A DNA stretch of 37,308 nucleotides, taken from contig JAFGSN010000121.1 in NCBI GenBank assembly GCA_016934575.1, forward strand, positions 1 through 37,308, read 5' to 3'. The notes under the pieces are model-generated. The model was given only the letters and a program-made list of their open reading frames with translations, was not told where the DNA came from and searched no databases. Source of the stretch: Vicinamibacteria bacterium (GTDB lineage: Bacteria > Acidobacteriota > Vicinamibacteria > Fen-336). A program made the position numbers and the translations under genes. This document shows positions 29,695-37,308 of this stretch, piece after piece. Each line of letters starts with the position of its first letter. The stretch's first letter is position 1.

Positions 29695-30366
29695 CTATCC
29701 GGCCATTTCTCCAGGTGAAAACTGGTCTTCGGCATCTCCCTTGAGCACTTCGAGCTCGAAGAAGATCTCTTTGCCGCGCACGATCGCATTGAGATAGTGC
29801 TCCCAGAACTGCCGGAGGAATCTCAGGGCCTGACACTTGTGGTCGAGATTCACCAGCCATTCCAAGCCAAGCCATCTCCACAGGTTGAGGAGCGTCACAC
29901 GCACCGAACGAAGGCGGTAGCGAACGTCCGCGGAAAACGGATAGGGCGCTTGTGAGTCCGTCAGGCTCCGAAAGGAGTAGCTGTTCAGGCAGTTCCGATG
30001 CGTGAGATCGGTGGCCCAATCCGGATTTGTCCAATGCGGCACGACAAGTCGTACGATCCCTCCGTCGCGCGTGATCCGGTGCAGCTCGGCCATGATGCTG
30101 AGCGGGTCGCGCACGTGCTCCATGACATGGACGCCGAAAACCTCGTCGAACGTGTCCGTCGAGAAAGGATAAGGAATATCGTCGAGATCTTGAATGATAT
30201 CGGCGCCCGAACGTGGATCAATATCCATGCCGATGGCGCCGGGGGTCTTGCTCCCGCCGCATCCGATGTCCAGAATGCGTCGTTGTTGCGAGCTGAGAAG
30301 ACGCGCCACGTCGATGCGCTCGACGGTCGCCCTGAACATGACGCTTTTTGGCGTTGGTGGACTCAA
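29695..30366 (-). CDS. Class I SAM-dependent methyltransferase
   Basis: RRILDIGCGGSKTPGAIGMDIDPRSGADIIQDLDDIPYPFSTDTFDEVFGVHVMEHV. Confidence 0.9.
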   Translation of the reverse strand: MSPPTPKSVMFRATVERIDVARLLSSQQRRILDIGCGGSKTPGAIGMDIDPRSGADIIQDLDDIPYPFSTDTFDEVFGVHVMEHVRDPLSIMAELHRITRDGGIVRLVVPHWTNPDWATDLTHRNCLNSYSFRSLTDSQAPYPFSADVRYRLRSVRVTLLNLWRWLGLEWLVNLDHKCQALRFLRQFWEHYLNAIVRGKEIFFELEVLKGDAEDQFSPGEMAG

Positions 30367-30444
30367 TCTGGGCCTCCAAACGATGGCCTCTTCCGTAACG
30401 ACGTGACGCTACACTTTCGTGGACCGCTCGTCAAATAGAGGAAG

Positions 30445-31197
30445 TCACTCATTCTGTATACGGTCCAATTGCGCGCGGATTTTCTCCCAGTGCGTGCCTT
30501 CCCAGTACAAGCGTCCGCATGCCCGGCAGAGCTGATAAGCGTCTTTCCATCGAGCGGTGCGCGGCGGAATGCGCGCGGCCACCGAATTCTTTTCGACAAA
30601 GACGATCTCTCCTCCGCAAACCATGCAACGCGGCCGTCGAATGGTCAGCGAGAGCTCCCGCATGATCCACGCGGCTTGTTCTATCCGCCGTAGATTCGAA
30701 GGAACCCAGAGCACGCGGACGGCGCTCGAGCGCATGTCGGGGCGATCGAGAAAACGGCTATTCGTCGTGATCAGAATCGGCGACTCGCCGCCGGAGATCG
30801 GCGGCGCCGCATCGACCGCGGCGCCGCCCGGCTTCCATTCCGCGTCATACCCCGCGGCGCGAAGCCAGCGACAAAGCCCGCCCAGGCTGCCGTCGCCCAC
30901 GAAACGGGGCGCGCTCGAACAGCAGCCGCTCTTCCAACCGCGGGCGGACCTGAGGTCGCCCGCGCCCGACCGTTTCAGACGCCGCCTGACGCAAGTCCGG
31001 ACACGTTCATGCAACTCGTGAAGCACGTCCGGCAGAGGACGCCGCTCGCATCGACTCCGGCGCTGCGCCGCTTTCATCAAACGCGCCAGCAGCGAATCTA
31101 CCGGACGACGCGCGGCCAGCGAGAGAAGCGAGCGTAGGGCGAATCGATGGCCCGCCTGTAATCGCTCGATCATCGCGCCAGGCGGTCCTTGGCGCAT
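30445..31197 (-). CDS. Mut7-C RNAse-domain protein with C-terminal zinc ribbon
   Basis: PRFVGDGSLGGLCRWLRAAGYDAEW; CMVCGG...CRACGRLYWEGTHWEKI. ATG at 31197 avoids overlap with yraN. Confidence 0.8.
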   Translation of the reverse strand: MRQGPPGAMIERLQAGHRFALRSLLSLAARRPVDSLLARLMKAAQRRSRCERRPLPDVLHELHERVRTCVRRRLKRSGAGDLRSARGWKSGCCSSAPRFVGDGSLGGLCRWLRAAGYDAEWKPGGAAVDAAPPISGGESPILITTNSRFLDRPDMRSSAVRVLWVPSNLRRIEQAAWIMRELSLTIRRPRCMVCGGEIVFVEKNSVAARIPPRTARWKDAYQLCRACGRLYWEGTHWEKIRAQLDRIQNE

Positions 31198-31233
31198 GAT
31201 TTCCCCAATACGCAGTCCCGTCTCGTCCCTTTT

Positions 31234-31265
31234 GCGCCTCTGCGCTTTCGCGTCTCTGCGTTCGC
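31234..31265. repeat. Intergenic GCG(C/T)CTCTGCG(C/T)T-type imperfect repeat
   Basis: gcgcctctgcgctttc / gcgtctctgcgttcgc, two 16-nt copies matching at 12 of 16 positions, between yraN and the Mut7-C gene. Confidence 0.55.
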
Positions 31266-31282
31266 CCCCATACGTAGCGTTC

Positions 31283-31807
31283 TCACAAGCCGCGATCGTC
31301 GAAGGCGTTTTCCTCGTGCCGAACTCGCGGAGCGCCCGTTCGCGTCCATTCGACGGCAATGACGTCGAATCGCAGCGCCTCGTCCGACAGGCCATGCGCG
31401 GCGGCGAAGGCCCGCGACGCGCGAATGATGCGCCGACGCTTCTCCATCGTCAGGGTCTCGACCGCCCTGCCATGCCTCGAGTCGCGACGTTCCTTGACTT
31501 CGACGAAAACCGTTCGTTCCGTTTTACGCGCGACGACGTCGATTTCACCGCCGTTATAGCGAACATTCCGCGCGATGATCTCGTATCCCCGCGCCCTGAG
31601 ATGCCAGCACGCGATGCGCTCGCCGACGTTTCCGGATCTGCGCCAGCGCCGGAGTCGTTCTGCCAGCGTGCGGACCATGTTCCGCGGCGCCACAGCCCAA
31701 CGCATCACGATCCGCGCCGCTCCCGTTGAATCGCCCCTTCGCGATCCGGCGCGGCGGACGTCCTCACCTTCGCGAACTCGTCTTTCCCGCATTTCGCTGA
31801 TATGCAC
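31283..31807 (-). CDS. yraN: UPF0102/YraN family protein (true start probably internal)
   Basis: GERIACWHLRARGYEIIARNVRYNGGEIDVVARKTERTVFVEVKERRDSRHGRAVETLTMEKRRRI. Confidence 0.9.
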   Translation of the reverse strand: MHISEMRERRVREGEDVRRAGSRRGDSTGAARIVMRWAVAPRNMVRTLAERLRRWRRSGNVGERIACWHLRARGYEIIARNVRYNGGEIDVVARKTERTVFVEVKERRDSRHGRAVETLTMEKRRRIIRASRAFAAAHGLSDEALRFDVIAVEWTRTGAPRVRHEENAFDDRGL

Positions 31808-32180
31808 GGCTCCGTTTCATGCGCGCCTGCCGGCGCGGTTCGCTTGGCCGTTTTGCGCGCGGGACGTCTGGAGCCAAGATCTCGGCTTTCATTTCATGGT
31901 CGCTTTCGAGAAATCGCAGATGAATGGCCCGGCATCCTCGTCGGCGAACGCCGGTGATGACGCGACGCGCCTCCCGCCTGGTCGCTTCGGCGAGATCCCG
32001 CGAGGCCCGGGTTTTCAACCCCGCGGCTTTCGCCGCTTTCTCGGCCGTCTCATACGCCAGATCAAGCCAGGAAAGCCGGCATGGGATCGCAAGACATAAG
32101 CATGGAACGTCCGCGGCAGAGCGCCCTACCGCGGCGAGCTTGCCATGTCGCGCATTGGATCTCTTCGCGGTTCTTTGCAT
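31764..32180 (-). CDS. Hypothetical basic protein, unrecognised
   Basis: Open frame between yraN and ribF on the same strand; core SWLDLAYETAEKAAKAAGLKTRASRDLAEATRREARRVITGVRRRGCRAIHLRFLE. Confidence 0.35.
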   Translation of the reverse strand: MQRTAKRSNARHGKLAAVGRSAADVPCLCLAIPCRLSWLDLAYETAEKAAKAAGLKTRASRDLAEATRREARRVITGVRRRGCRAIHLRFLESDHEMKAEILAPDVPRAKRPSEPRRQARMKRSRAYQRNAGKTSSRR

Positions 32181-32221
32181 CGACGAAGCGCCTCGTCAAC
32201 AGTGGCGATATAGCGCGGACG

Positions 32222-33166
32222 CTACCCGTTCTCCAGAATCCGCGCGGCCTGATCGCGGTCTCGAACGATCTGGTCGCGCAGGCGGTCCGCGCTCTTGAAA
32301 CGCCGCTCTTCCCGCAAGCGCGCCTGGTACTCGATCCGCAACGACCTGCCATAGAGGTCGCCTTCGAAGTCCAGAAGATGCGCCTCGATCGTCACGTTCG
32401 ATGCGTCGAAAGTCGGCCGCCGGCCGATGTTTACCACCGCTCGCCTCGAATCCTGGGGATCGGCATCATCTCCCAGAGAGCACCACGCGGCGTAGACTCC
32501 GGGAGCCGGAATCAGCTCTTTCGGCGGCGCGACATTCGCGGTGGCGAATCCCAGACTCCTGCCCCGTCCGCTGCCGTGCACGATCGTGCCGTCCGTGAAA
32601 TGGCGCCGGCCAAGCAATCTGCATGCGCTCTCGACGTCGCCGCGATCGATCAGCGCACGTATACGCGTGCTGCTGACGGCGCCGCCGTCGATCATCACGT
32701 CCGATCGATGGCGCACCTCGAATCCATGCGCGCGTCCCAATCGCCGCAAAACACTCGCGTCGCCGCCCCGCCCCCATCCAAATCTGAATCGTTCACCCAC
32801 GACGACGACTCGCGCGCGCACGGTCCGGCCCAGCGTCATCCGTGAAAACTCCTCCGGCGTCCATCGCGCCGCGGCTTCGCTGAAACGCAAAACGAAAAGG
32901 CGCTCAAGGCCCAGCGCGGCGATGCATTCCACTTTTTGAGTCAACGACATCAATGGCCTCGGGGCTTTTGCCGGAGTCACGACGACCAGCGGATGAGGCT
33001 CGAAGGTCAAAGCACAAGCCAGAATGGCCCTGCGCCGCGCTTCGCCCACGACCTCCGCCAGGACCGCCTGGTGGCCGAGATGAACGCCGTCGAAGTTGCC
33101 GATCGCCACTACGGCATTCTCGTTCTCGATGGATGGAGCGTCGTCTTCGAGCCATGAGATTATCAT
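32222..33166 (-). CDS. ribF: Bifunctional riboflavin kinase/FAD synthetase
   Basis: AVVAIGNFDGVHLGHQAVL, SSTRIRALIDRGDVESACRLLGR, GRSLGFATANV. Confidence 0.95.
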   Translation of the reverse strand: MIISWLEDDAPSIENENAVVAIGNFDGVHLGHQAVLAEVVGEARRRAILACALTFEPHPLVVVTPAKAPRPLMSLTQKVECIAALGLERLFVLRFSEAAARWTPEEFSRMTLGRTVRARVVVVGERFRFGWGRGGDASVLRRLGRAHGFEVRHRSDVMIDGGAVSSTRIRALIDRGDVESACRLLGRRHFTDGTIVHGSGRGRSLGFATANVAPPKELIPAPGVYAAWCSLGDDADPQDSRRAVVNIGRRPTFDASNVTIEAHLLDFEGDLYGRSLRIEYQARLREERRFKSADRLRDQIVRDRDQAARILENG

Positions 33167-33264
33167 CGAGTCACATTCGAGAACCGCGGTTCGTCAAGCA
33201 AGCGGAAGCCTCGACCACGGGCATCGATCAACGCGCCCCCGTCGGCGCGGAACGTCTCCGCCGC

Positions 33265-34449
33265 TCAGTCCGTCTCGACACTCAACGAGTAATCGCGCGG
33301 ACCGGCCAAATACCGATAGGGTCGCCCCCAGGGATCGATTGTCTGCGACCGCTCCACGATCCGCGCCTCGATCAACCGATCCAGCGAATCCGGGAGCTTC
33401 CTGTTGGCGATGACATAGGCCCGTATGGACGAGTGCAGACGCTCGAGACGAACGTGATTCTTCCATTCCAGCGTCAACGCTTGCGATTCTGCGAATAGCG
33501 GCAGCCGCATTCCGGTAACGGCGAACGGCTCGCGTAAGTGAACGACCAGCGCCGTCAAAGAAATAAGAACAACGATGAGTCCGACGACGTAAGCCGGCAC
33601 CATGGAAGGAGCGGGAACGGTCTCGGACTCGAAGACCCGCGCGCGCGCCGTGCTGCGTCCGACCGGAGCAATTATATTCCGGTTGAGAAGCTCGAACAGG
33701 GTCCGGCAGACGTCGAACTCGCTGAGTCCTGTCGAGTCGATGATCATCTGGACGGTGCGCGCGCCGTCGACCCGGCGAAAGATCCTTTCCTCCTGCGGGG
33801 ACAAACGAATGCGGCTCGAAGGCCCTTGCGCCGGCTTCTTCGGCTCTTCGAGTGCGCCAAACGCGCTTTCCGTCCCGTCGCCTCCCTCATGGATCTCGAT
33901 CAGGCCGGGATCGATCATGGCGCGAAACACGATGTCCATCGAAGGGATCTTCTTCTCGATGATCGGCCATTCGTCCACCATGCGAATGCCTTCCATGAGA
34001 ATGAAGTCCGGGCTCATGGGAGAGAAGTTCTCCCGGTCAAAATCAACTGAATTCGTCGGACCGAAGTGATACTCGCCGTCTCGCCAGCGGAAAAGCTTGA
34101 AAACGATCTGTGAGACCTGAACCTGAAGAGCGTCCTTGAGATCCTTGGGCGTGATGAAGTGATGACTCACCAGGACGTGCCCGAGACGCTGCAGCGTCGC
34201 TTTCTGCAACTGCAACGCCTCCTCGAGCCGCTCTCGAGCCAGCTTGCCTTGCTTGACGAGCACGTAGCCCAGATGATCCTCAAGTCGCTTCGAGGAGGAG
34301 TCGGCGTTGACCACTAGTCCGTTCTCGAACGTCACCGTGACCGTCTCGCGCTCGTTTCGCAGCGTGAGTATGCCCGTCTTTCGCTGCAGACCGATGAGCT
34401 GGAAAATGTCGGGAAGTCCGAAATCCTTGATCGTTCCCTCGAGAGCCAT
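33265..34449 (-). CDS. DUF4388 (PATAN) domain protein with TM helix and pseudopilin-like C-terminus
   Basis: MALEGTIKDFGLPDIFQLIGLQRKTGILTLRNERETVTVTFENGLVVNADS; C-terminal TIDPWGRPYRYLAGPRDYSLSVETD resembles GspG-type tails. Confidence 0.85.
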   Translation of the reverse strand: MALEGTIKDFGLPDIFQLIGLQRKTGILTLRNERETVTVTFENGLVVNADSSSKRLEDHLGYVLVKQGKLARERLEEALQLQKATLQRLGHVLVSHHFITPKDLKDALQVQVSQIVFKLFRWRDGEYHFGPTNSVDFDRENFSPMSPDFILMEGIRMVDEWPIIEKKIPSMDIVFRAMIDPGLIEIHEGGDGTESAFGALEEPKKPAQGPSSRIRLSPQEERIFRRVDGARTVQMIIDSTGLSEFDVCRTLFELLNRNIIAPVGRSTARARVFESETVPAPSMVPAYVVGLIVVLISLTALVVHLREPFAVTGMRLPLFAESQALTLEWKNHVRLERLHSSIRAYVIANRKLPDSLDRLIEARIVERSQTIDPWGRPYRYLAGPRDYSLSVETD

Positions 34450-34461
34450 GGCGTCTCCGGA

Positions 34462-36420
34462 TCAGCGCTGCCGTCCCCTGACGGCCCAGCGAGCGGGTAA
34501 AACCGCGTCGAACTCCGGCTTCAAGCGATTGACGATCACGTAAATCGCGATCAGCGGCGCGACCGCCGCGATCAACGGCACGGGGCCTGCAAGCCACGTC
34601 GGCGCGTCCGTGATGGGGATGAGGCCGAGACCGAGCACGAGTGAGAACACGATGCCGTACCACAAGAGCACGATTCCGGCGCCGCGCAGCACTCCTCGCC
34701 CATAAAGATGCCCCGCTCCCGGAGAAATCAGCGACAGGACACGAAACACGCGTTCACGTCGTATCTCTTCTCTCTGGACCTCCAGTAACTTCTGATTTCG
34801 CACCGGTCCGGACACTCCGTCGCGAACGTTGAAAAGATGATGACATTGAGAGCATAGTCCGCCGACCGCCGTGCCCAGATGGCATCTGCGGCAGAAAACC
34901 GCTCCGCACTTCTGACACCGCAATGTAAAGGCTCGTCGTCCGCGCCATTTGGATCGAATGAAGATCACGAATGCGAAAACGAGGACGGAGACCGTAATGC
35001 GGTTGAAAATCGCCGCCGCCGGCGGCGGCGGCAGCCAAGACAACGCTCTGCCCGTCACGTTCGTGGGAACGACGCCTCGGTCGGCGTCGATGTACTTGGC
35101 CAAAAGCTCGTCGCGAGAGGGCCCGAGATCGACGACGCCGTAGACCGTTGTTCCCGCCTTGGTCACGCGCCATGTTCTTTCGTGAGAGGCGACCAGTTCG
35201 CCGGCGATACCGTCGGCCTCGTTTCGGGCGTGCTGCTGATTCTGATACTGGAACGTCTGAAGATACGCCAGCGAGAGATTGTATGCGATTGTGCCCTTCA
35301 CTGCCGGCGTGCCGGCGTCATCACGGGCTTGACGATAGCGTGCGATGGCCGCGGTCCACTTGTTCTCGGCGAAATCAAGGTTGGCGAGATTGTTCAGCGC
35401 GATCGCGTCGCTGGCATGTCCCACCTCCCTTGTTCCCATTCCAAGCATTTCGCTCAACACGACTCTGGCGTCTTTGTATCGACCGGCCTTCCTGTATTGA
35501 GCCGCCAACAAGTATCCAAGGTCGCGATCTTGAGGAGCATCCAGGCGCGGTTTTCTCAGGCCTTCGATATCTCTGGGATCTCCCTCCCCCTCGACGGCAC
35601 GAATTCCGGCCTGGTAGAGAGGATGCATTTCGGTCCGTAAGCGGAGATCGACGACATGCAGCAACGGAATCAGGAGCGTCAAGGCCGCGACGACGCACAG
35701 CGCCAGGAGTTTCTCGATGGAACGCGCGTAAATGAACAGCAGCGTGACGCACCAGAGCGGCAGCCATGCGTACCCTTGAAACACAATCAACGGCAGCAGC
35801 AGGAGTATGATCATCAAGGCCGGCGCCCACCCCCGCCGTTCTTCGGCTCCGAGACCCTCTTCCAAGTCGTGCCGGAGAAGCGCCGCGTATCGAAGAGTGA
35901 AGGTCAGAGCCAGAACGCTGAGCAATGCGAGCAGACTGAAGAGCCCGACATAACCGGCGATAGCCATGCTTCCGGCTGCTCCTCGGGAGGTCATCAGGCC
36001 GGCCCTGAAGCCGTATATATAGGAGCCGATCGCTCCGATGATCCCGAGAGGACCGCGCCGCATCTGCAAACGCGCGCGCGCGAAATACGCGTCAGGCAGC
36101 CAAGGATCGAGTTCGATCGCGGCCTGTATGGCGTTGTGGGCGGCGTCGCGTTCCCCGGACGCAAGATGCGTCAGACCGACGTCGATCAGCGCCAGCGCCA
36201 CCGAGGTCAGGCTGCGGATGTTACGTTCCATGCGGATCTCTCGCATCCGCTGTAGTGTGCGCTCCGCCTGCTCTGCCTCCCCGGACGCGTTGGCCGCCAT
36301 GAAGGCGATCCCCAGATCCGCGAGTCGGTCCGACGACGGAGGCTGCGCGTGAATCGTGCCCGACAAGATCAGCGAGCAAAGCAGCGCTGGCGGCAACAGC
36401 CTCCGCAACGACACGCTCAC
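34462..36420 (-). CDS. TPR-containing multi-pass membrane protein with internal multi-CxxC zinc-finger-like segment
   Basis: TPR-like helices; LRCQKCGAVFCRRCHLGTAVGGLCSQC; SLISPGAGHLYGRG membrane tail. Confidence 0.8.
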   Translation of the reverse strand: MSVSLRRLLPPALLCSLILSGTIHAQPPSSDRLADLGIAFMAANASGEAEQAERTLQRMREIRMERNIRSLTSVALALIDVGLTHLASGERDAAHNAIQAAIELDPWLPDAYFARARLQMRRGPLGIIGAIGSYIYGFRAGLMTSRGAAGSMAIAGYVGLFSLLALLSVLALTFTLRYAALLRHDLEEGLGAEERRGWAPALMIILLLLPLIVFQGYAWLPLWCVTLLFIYARSIEKLLALCVVAALTLLIPLLHVVDLRLRTEMHPLYQAGIRAVEGEGDPRDIEGLRKPRLDAPQDRDLGYLLAAQYRKAGRYKDARVVLSEMLGMGTREVGHASDAIALNNLANLDFAENKWTAAIARYRQARDDAGTPAVKGTIAYNLSLAYLQTFQYQNQQHARNEADGIAGELVASHERTWRVTKAGTTVYGVVDLGPSRDELLAKYIDADRGVVPTNVTGRALSWLPPPPAAAIFNRITVSVLVFAFVIFIRSKWRGRRAFTLRCQKCGAVFCRRCHLGTAVGGLCSQCHHLFNVRDGVSGPVRNQKLLEVQREEIRRERVFRVLSLISPGAGHLYGRGVLRGAGIVLLWYGIVFSLVLGLGLIPITDAPTWLAGPVPLIAAVAPLIAIYVIVNRLKPEFDAVLPARWAVRGRQR

Positions 36421-36845
36421 GCTCCTCCCTGTCGGCGAACGGCTATATATGCCATGCGCAGCTCATAAAGAAGCTGATCGAGCAGGCGAGTCTCCTCGGG
36501 AGAGCGTCGTCCTTCGGACTTGTCTTGAAGCATCTCGAGAATGGAGATCACATGTCGCACGCCTTCCGGAATCGACGCCTCGTCCGGCGCATCGTCCGAT
36601 TTCGCATGAAGCAACGACCCCGCTTGCGCGGCAATCGAGATGAGAAACTGCGAGAAGTCGATCGGCGCCTCGGAGGTTTCCGTCTCGGTTTCGGTTTCAG
36701 CCCCGTGAATCGGCTTTCCGGCGTCGATTCGCGACCCCTGATCTTGCGCTGGCCGGGAAGACTCTTGCTCCGACTCCCGCGCACGGCCGTCGGCGTGGAA
36801 GTGCCGTCGATCCGCCACGGCGAAGCCCTTCTTCTCTTCGCTCAT
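36417..36845 (-). CDS. DUF1844 domain protein
   Basis: IDFSQFLISIAAQAGSLLHA...ISILEMLQDKSEGRRSPEETRLLDQLLYELRMAYI; 4-bp overlap with the TPR gene. Confidence 0.9.
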   Translation of the reverse strand: MSEEKKGFAVADRRHFHADGRARESEQESSRPAQDQGSRIDAGKPIHGAETETETETSEAPIDFSQFLISIAAQAGSLLHAKSDDAPDEASIPEGVRHVISILEMLQDKSEGRRSPEETRLLDQLLYELRMAYIAVRRQGGA

Positions 36846-36946
36846 CTGGTTCTTCTGTCACGCCCCCGAGATAGGGGCCGAAGCGGAACATACCATGCGT
36901 CGCATGACCTGTTTCATCAACAACTTGCGATATTAGCACATCCCCG

Positions 36947-37308
36947 CTAGTTCCGCCGAATTCGCATGATATGCTCGGAATGATTCCGCGCTCGAGTCCG
37001 GAGCCAGATTCGTTCTCCGTCAGTGACGACTGTCACCGCTCCATCGTGATCCGTGCGATAGACCGAAGCTCCGCGTCTCTCGTATCGCTTCAGAATCTCG
37101 CGATCGGGATGACCGCGCCACCGCCCGCGACCCACCGAAACGATCGCGACACGCGGCCTGACCGCTTCCACGAGCTCGAACGAGCTGCTCGACCGACTGC
37201 CATGATGGGGCACCTTAATGACGTCCGCTGCTCCCACCGCCATCGCTCGCTCCGCCGCCGATTCGACGTCACCCGTGAGCAACAAAACGATTTCGCCATA
37301 TGTGAGCC
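36947..37308 (-). CDS. comEC: ComEC/Rec2 C-terminal metallo-beta-lactamase domain (5' truncated by window end)
   Basis: LTYGEIVLLLTGDVESAAERAM...DVIKVPHHGSRSSSSFELVEAVRPRVAIVSVG; the frame stays open to the window end. Confidence 0.85.
   Translation of the reverse strand, partial: LTYGEIVLLLTGDVESAAERAMAVGAADVIKVPHHGSRSSSSFELVEAVRPRVAIVSVGRGRWRGHPDREILKRYERRGASVYRTDHDGAVTVVTDGERIWLRTRARNHSEHIMRIRRN

Noticed and set aside
35011-35030. Perfect 20-bp palindrome CGCCGCCGCCGGCGGCGGCG
   Set aside because: Inside the TPR gene and explained by the codons for PPPPAAA; probably not regulatory.

Overview
The window is a 37.3 kb stretch of GC-rich bacterial chromosome. Gene content is dense, with many 1-4 bp gene overlaps. 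It looks like an Acidobacteriota-type genome, but that is inference from domain content only. I see no tRNA, rRNA, CRISPR array, transposase or phage module. Main blocks: (1) 5' end of a SAM-methyltransferase on the minus strand, truncated at the window start; (2) carbohydrate genes: GH16, a Tat-exported Gfo/Idh/MocA oxidoreductase, a GH3 with PA14 insert, and two alkaline-phosphatase-superfamily 'sulfatases'; (3) a folate block (FolM/PTR1-like SDR - folB - folK); (4) DUF4197 protein and ornithine aminotransferase (rocD); (5) a seven-gene minus-strand operon, TetR - HlyD - ABC ATPase - TolC - ABC ATPase - ABC2 permease - ABC2 permease, headed by a perfect 29-nt operator-like palindrome; (6) an extended NAD-dependent epimerase, a divergent DAHP-synthase-like enzyme and an OmpP1/PorV-like outer-membrane protein; (7) a block with methyltransferase, Mut7-C protein, YraN, ribF, a DUF4388 (PATAN) protein with a pseudopilin-like tail, a TPR/zinc-finger membrane protein, DUF1844 and the 3' end of comEC. 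I did not find a clear-cut undescribed system. The best leads are the split-ATPase efflux operon with its operator, the altered DAHP-synthase motifs, the PATAN-pseudopilin fusion with its neighbours, paired palindromes in one divergent spacer, and a coding-like fragment interrupted by TAG near the window start. All family calls come from reading motifs by eye; no database search was run.
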